NCBI GenBank assembly: GCA_017302835.1
Contig: JAFLCC010000002.1
Coordinates: forward strand, 283,113 to 347,112
Length of the DNA: 64,000 nucleotides
Source of the DNA: Deltaproteobacteria bacterium
GTDB taxonomy: Bacteria; Bdellovibrionota; Bdellovibrionia; Bdellovibrionales; Bdellovibrionaceae
Reading direction: 5' to 3'
Shown here: in pieces, positions 58,884 through 64,000 of the stretch
Layout of the letters: each line of letters begins with the position of its first letter
Position numbering within the stretch: position 1 is the first letter of the stretch
Position numbers and translations under genes: made by a program
The notes under the pieces: model-generated
Database searches by the model: none
The model's input: the letters and a program-made list of their open reading frames with translations, nothing else
What the model was told of the DNA's origin: nothing

Positions 58884-58909
58884 GTACTAGCTATTTAGTT
58901 TTGAAAGAG
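58884..58909 (+). repeat. Right arm of the 16S processing stem
   Basis: This is the partner of 57325-57350, with 25 of 26 positions complementary. It starts 12 nt after 16S and ends 9 nt before tRNA-Ile. Confidence 0.85.
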
Positions 58910-58918
58910 TGAAGGCAT

Positions 58919-58995
<77 letters not shown>

Positions 58996-59024
58996 ACAAA
59001 TCTTGATCTTTGACAATTTAAAAG

Positions 59025-59045
59025 TATATTTAAGTGATTTTTAGC
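59025..59045 (+). repeat. Left arm of the 23S processing stem
   Basis: These 21 nt are perfectly complementary to 61899-61919 beyond the 23S 3' end and would form the RNase III stem enclosing pre-23S. Confidence 0.85.
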
Positions 59046-59052
59046 AATTTAT

Positions 59053-61895
<2,843 letters not shown>

Positions 61896-61898
61896 TTA

Positions 61899-61919
61899 GC
61901 TAAAAATCACTTAAATATA
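61899..61919 (+). repeat. Right arm of the 23S processing stem
   Basis: This is the perfect 21-nt partner of 59025-59045, lying between 23S and 5S. Confidence 0.85.
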
Positions 61920-61922
61920 TTT

Positions 61923-62037
61923 TTGGTGTCTATAGCAAAAGTGAAACACCTGATCCCATTCCGAACTCAGCAGTTAAGACTTTTAGCGGCGATGGTATTG
62001 CACGCGCAAGTGTGTGAAAGAGTAGCACGATGCCAGT
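61923..62037 (+). rRNA. rrf: 5S ribosomal RNA
   Basis: Helix I is formed by TGGTGTC near the start and GATGCCA near the end, and CCGAACTCAG, the conserved loop, is present. Length about 115 nt. Confidence 0.93.
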
Positions 62038-62042
62038 ATTAT

Positions 62043-62069
62043 GCCCGGTATATCCGGGCTTTTTTTTTA
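62043..62069 (+). terminator. rRNA-operon terminator
   Basis: GCCCGG-TATAT-CCGGGC is a perfect 6-bp GC-rich stem followed by nine T. This is the clearest intrinsic terminator in the window. Confidence 0.95.
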
Positions 62070-62642
62070 TTCTTGGTTAACTTGTGGGCTCAGTGTTGTA
62101 GACCATGAGGTAGATTGAAACTCTATGTTTTGATTATTCCCAATAAGAGGTAAGCAGAGCGGGATAATGTTATTTTTTTCTGAGAGTTTCACAATTTATT
62201 TAGAAGAAAAGTACAACAATAAGCTTTATAAAAGTTTTTTGGAAGTTTCATTTAAATGGATTCACAATTATCCCAGCACGATTTTCAAGATAAAACAACG
62301 ACATGTCTTTCCGATTTATTTATATAAACATCGCTATTTCTTTAAAATTTTTTCTGCAGACCGTTTCAATTTTTTTTCCGTCTGACAATTCATGCTAGTT
62401 TCAATATATTTAAAAAAACAGACATTATATCTAACAAATGAATTATCGACCCTGTTGAAGATCTGATTTTTGAATTATTTTGTATTTATTTAAGCTAGAT
62501 TAAATAATGACTCTACTTGGTTTTTAATGAAACTTGCCAAAAACCAAGAGAAATAATGGTCTCAAACGAATACCAATTGTTAACAATTTTTCTGAAGGAA
62601 CCAATTCAAAAATTGGTTTGGATAACTCTGTTATTTTTAAGA
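62070..62642. other. Non-coding spacer after the rRNA operon
   Basis: No gene is supported here. A 72-codon frame at 62167-62385 is rich in Phe, Tyr and Lys with no ribosome site and looks like AT-rich chance. A hairpin AACCAATT-CAAA-AATTGGTT (62599-62618) lies just beyond the end of the minus-strand rpsR and may end its transcript, though no T-run follows. Confidence 0.5.
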
Positions 62643-62915
62643 TTAAACCTCAAAAAGTACCGGATTTATTTGTTCAATTTTAGACATACTATCAAAATGA
62701 CCCATTCCAATAGGCAATAAACCTAAATTCCTACTTTTTTTAACTGCATAATTAACTAATCTTTGTTGGGAAATTTTAAGTTTAGAAATTCTAGCAGGAA
62801 CAATTTTTCCACCGTCAGCAATATACTTGTAAAGAGAAACAGGATCTTTATAATCAATTTGCATTAAACTTTTAGCGGTAATTTTTTTCTTTTTTTGATC
62901 TAAGTCTTTTTTCAT
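62643..62915 (-). CDS. rpsR: 30S ribosomal protein S18
   Basis: This 90-aa protein reads as S18: DYKDPVSLYKYIADGGKIVPARISKL near 21-46 and SQQRLVNYAVKKSRNLGLLP near 49-68. AAAAGGAT lies just before the ATG. It is alone and on the opposite strand from its neighbours. In most bacteria rpsR sits in rpsF-rpsR-rplI. Confidence 0.95.
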   Translation of the reverse strand: MKKDLDQKKKKITAKSLMQIDYKDPVSLYKYIADGGKIVPARISKLKISQQRLVNYAVKKSRNLGLLPIGMGHFDSMSKIEQINPVLFEV

Positions 62916-62958
62916 TTTTATCCTTTTTCTAAAAAAATATTGATTTATACATAAATTG

Positions 62959-62976
62959 ATTATAGGACTGTATACT
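62959..62976. promoter_or_regulatory. Divergent promoter elements between rpsR and rpmB
   Basis: On the minus strand a consensus TATAAT (plus-strand positions 62959-62964) faces rpsR. On the plus strand TATACT (62971-62976) faces rpmB. The two -10 boxes lie only 6 nt apart, so the promoters would compete. -35 boxes were not clear. Confidence 0.4.
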
Positions 62977-63008
62977 CCATAGTTAGAATATTTTCAAAGG
63001 GTTTTTAT

Positions 63009-63287
63009 ATGTCTGTGTGTGAATTAACTGGAAAGCGTCCTATTGTAAAAAACTTAGTGAGTCATTCCAATATTAAAACAAAAAAAGTAGTGCAACCTAA
63101 TGTTCAGTATAAAAAGTTGTTTAGCAAAAAATTGACAAAGTTTTTCAAGTTGAAAGTTGCGGTAAGTACTTTACGGACACTTGATCATTCTGGTGGGTTT
63201 GATAGCTTTTTAATGTTGCAACCTGATTCTGCTTTGTCACGACGTGCATTTAAAATAAAGCAGCTGCTAGTTGAGAATAAGAAGTAA
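63009..63287 (+). CDS. rpmB: 50S ribosomal protein L28
   Basis: This 92-aa protein has CELTGKRPIVKNLVSHSN near the start and VSTLRTLDHSGGFDSFLM in the second half, matching L28. Only one cysteine remains, so it is the zinc-free form. rplX follows 21 nt downstream. Confidence 0.93.
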   Translation: MSVCELTGKRPIVKNLVSHSNIKTKKVVQPNVQYKKLFSKKLTKFFKLKVAVSTLRTLDHSGGFDSFLMLQPDSALSRRAFKIKQLLVENKK

Positions 63288-63308
63288 ATATTTTATAGGA
63301 GTTTTTCT

Positions 63309-63512
63309 GTGAAAATTGCATTTAAAAAAGGTTTAAAAGTTAAGGTATTATCTGGTTCGGACAAAGGAAAAGTTGGAATAATTACTAAATTATTGCTGAA
63401 AAAAGATATGGCTGTTGTCCAGGGAGTGAATGTAAAAACCCATTTTAGTAAAAAAGATGGAATTTTGAAGCAAGAAGCCGCTATTAATTTGTGCAAGTTG
63501 CGAGCTGTCTAA
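63309..63512 (+). CDS. rplX: 50S ribosomal protein L24, displaced and short
   Basis: A GTG 8 nt after TAGGAG starts a 67-aa protein with the L24 KOW motif (KVLSGSDKGKVGIITKL near 15-31), VVQGVNVKTHF near 37-47 and the KQEAAINL block near 54-61. L24 is usually about 100 aa; here the C-terminal 30-40 residues after INLCKL are missing. L24 initiates 50S assembly. The gene is absent from its normal place between rplN and rplE, so this is very likely the functional copy rather than a paralogue. Confidence 0.9.
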   Translation: MKIAFKKGLKVKVLSGSDKGKVGIITKLLLKKDMAVVQGVNVKTHFSKKDGILKQEAAINLCKLRAV

Positions 63513-63526
63513 CGGTAGAAATACCG
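63513..63526 (+). terminator. Small GNRA-loop hairpin after rplX
   Basis: CGGTA-GAAA-TACCG is a 5-bp stem closed by a GAAA tetraloop, beginning right at the rplX stop. The following sequence is only moderately T-rich, so terminator function is uncertain. Confidence 0.4.
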
Positions 63527-63531
63527 ATTTG

Positions 63532-63635
63532 GTCTGAAAGTTGCCTTTTTGTTTTTAATGTTTTTTTGTTTTTAAAAAAATTGTTCTGTCGATATAAGTA
63601 TTAGTTGATTTTGTTTTCTCTCACAATTTTTAGTT
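63532..63635. repeat. Degenerate direct repeat, copy 1
   Basis: About 105 nt resemble the copy at 63892-64000 in order and spacing: TCTGA-x-AGTTGCC, TTTTGTT, a T-rich block, TTTTTAAAAAA, TGT-x-CTGTC, AAGT, TTGAT and TTTTCTCT. No gene is seen between the copies. Confidence 0.45.
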
Positions 63636-63891
63636 CACCAAGGAAGGTTTTCAATGAAGTTCTTCTTTCTGAATTTTTTTCTGAGGTATCTTCTTTTCGT
63701 TGTATTTTCTTAGCTATTAATCGAGATCTTTTTGAAGCTCCTCATTAGGTTGGTTTGATGGTTTTTTTTCTGCATACTATTTGTCAAGTAGGTTGTTCCG
63801 AACGAAGGATATACTAATCCATTTTCTGTTCCACTTTATTGTTAGTCGTACTTTTAATGCAAAGAATTAAGGGATGTAGAAGTTGGGATTT

Positions 63892-64000
63892 AATCTGACA
63901 GTTGCCCTTTTGTTCATCAATTTATTTTTAACTTTTTTAAAAAACTCTGTACTGTCAGTTCAAGTTTTGATTGATGGTTTTTTCTCTTGCTATTCTTAAT
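63892..64000. repeat. Degenerate direct repeat, copy 2
   Basis: This is the second copy of the repeat, reaching the window edge. It carries a perfect inner inverted pair, CTGACAGT (63895-63902) and ACTGTCAG (63951-63958). The unit could fold into a long stem-loop; copy 1 has this pairing only in part. Between the copies, 63654-63713 encodes a 19-residue hydrophobic peptide after AAGGAAGG, which I do not call a gene. Confidence 0.45.

Noticed and set aside
62167..62385. 72-codon plus-strand frame after the rRNA terminator
   Set aside because: Composition is what random AT-rich DNA gives (Phe, Tyr, Lys, Ile), with no ribosome site and no recognisable motif.
62517..62720. 67-codon plus-strand frame overlapping rpsR
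   Set aside because: It is antisense to the well-supported S18 gene and shows no motif.
63654..63713. 19-residue hydrophobic peptide after AAGGAAGG
   Set aside because: It is too short and of chance-like Phe/Leu composition to be supported as a gene without conservation data.

Overview
The window reads as a chromosomal segment of an AT-rich Gram-negative bacterium, most likely a member of the Bdellovibrio lineage (Bdellovibrionota). This is an inference. It rests on the 16S sequence style, on NtrY/NtrX and secreted-protein families familiar from that group, and on a large collagen-like/fibre protein with a C-terminal DUF1566 (Lcl) domain. No database search was possible.

Region 1 (about 1-13.6 kb) is accessory. 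It holds a minus-strand nucleotidyltransferase/winged-helix gene pair that looks like a toxin-antitoxin module with its own palindromic operator; a small four-cysteine protein; a secreted erythromycin-esterase-like protein; a DUF4097 lipoprotein; a LytS-type histidine kinase whose response regulator survives only as a 19-codon stub; two secreted proteins of unknown function; a 985-aa fibre protein; a cupin; and a RidA-family gene that has lost its middle. Gene debris is common here.

Region 2 (13.6-27.1 kb) is housekeeping: clpB, a secreted protein, the riboflavin genes ribE-ribB-ribH, the NtrY/NtrX-like two-component pair (NtrX with a degraded sigma-54 contact loop), proS, an S1-domain protein (rpsA-like) and rlmB.

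Region 3 (27.1-57 kb) is a nearly complete transcription/translation supercluster on the plus strand: tRNA-Thr/Tyr/Gly/Thr, tuf, tRNA-Trp, secE, nusG, rplKAJL, rpoBC, rpsL, rpsG, fusA, then S10-spc-alpha from rpsJ to rplQ. The order is the classical one, with rplX missing from between rplN and rplE, no rpmG before secE, and no adk/map/infA beside secY.

Region 4 (57.1-62.1 kb) is an rRNA operon with an unusual layout: promoter, tRNA-Ala, a second promoter, 16S, tRNA-Ile, 23S, 5S, terminator. Long complementary arms flank both 16S and 23S. Region 5 (62.1-64 kb) holds displaced ribosomal genes: rpsR on the minus strand, divergent from rpmB and a shortened rplX (the gene missing from the spc cluster). 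A non-coding tail follows with a degenerate direct repeat.
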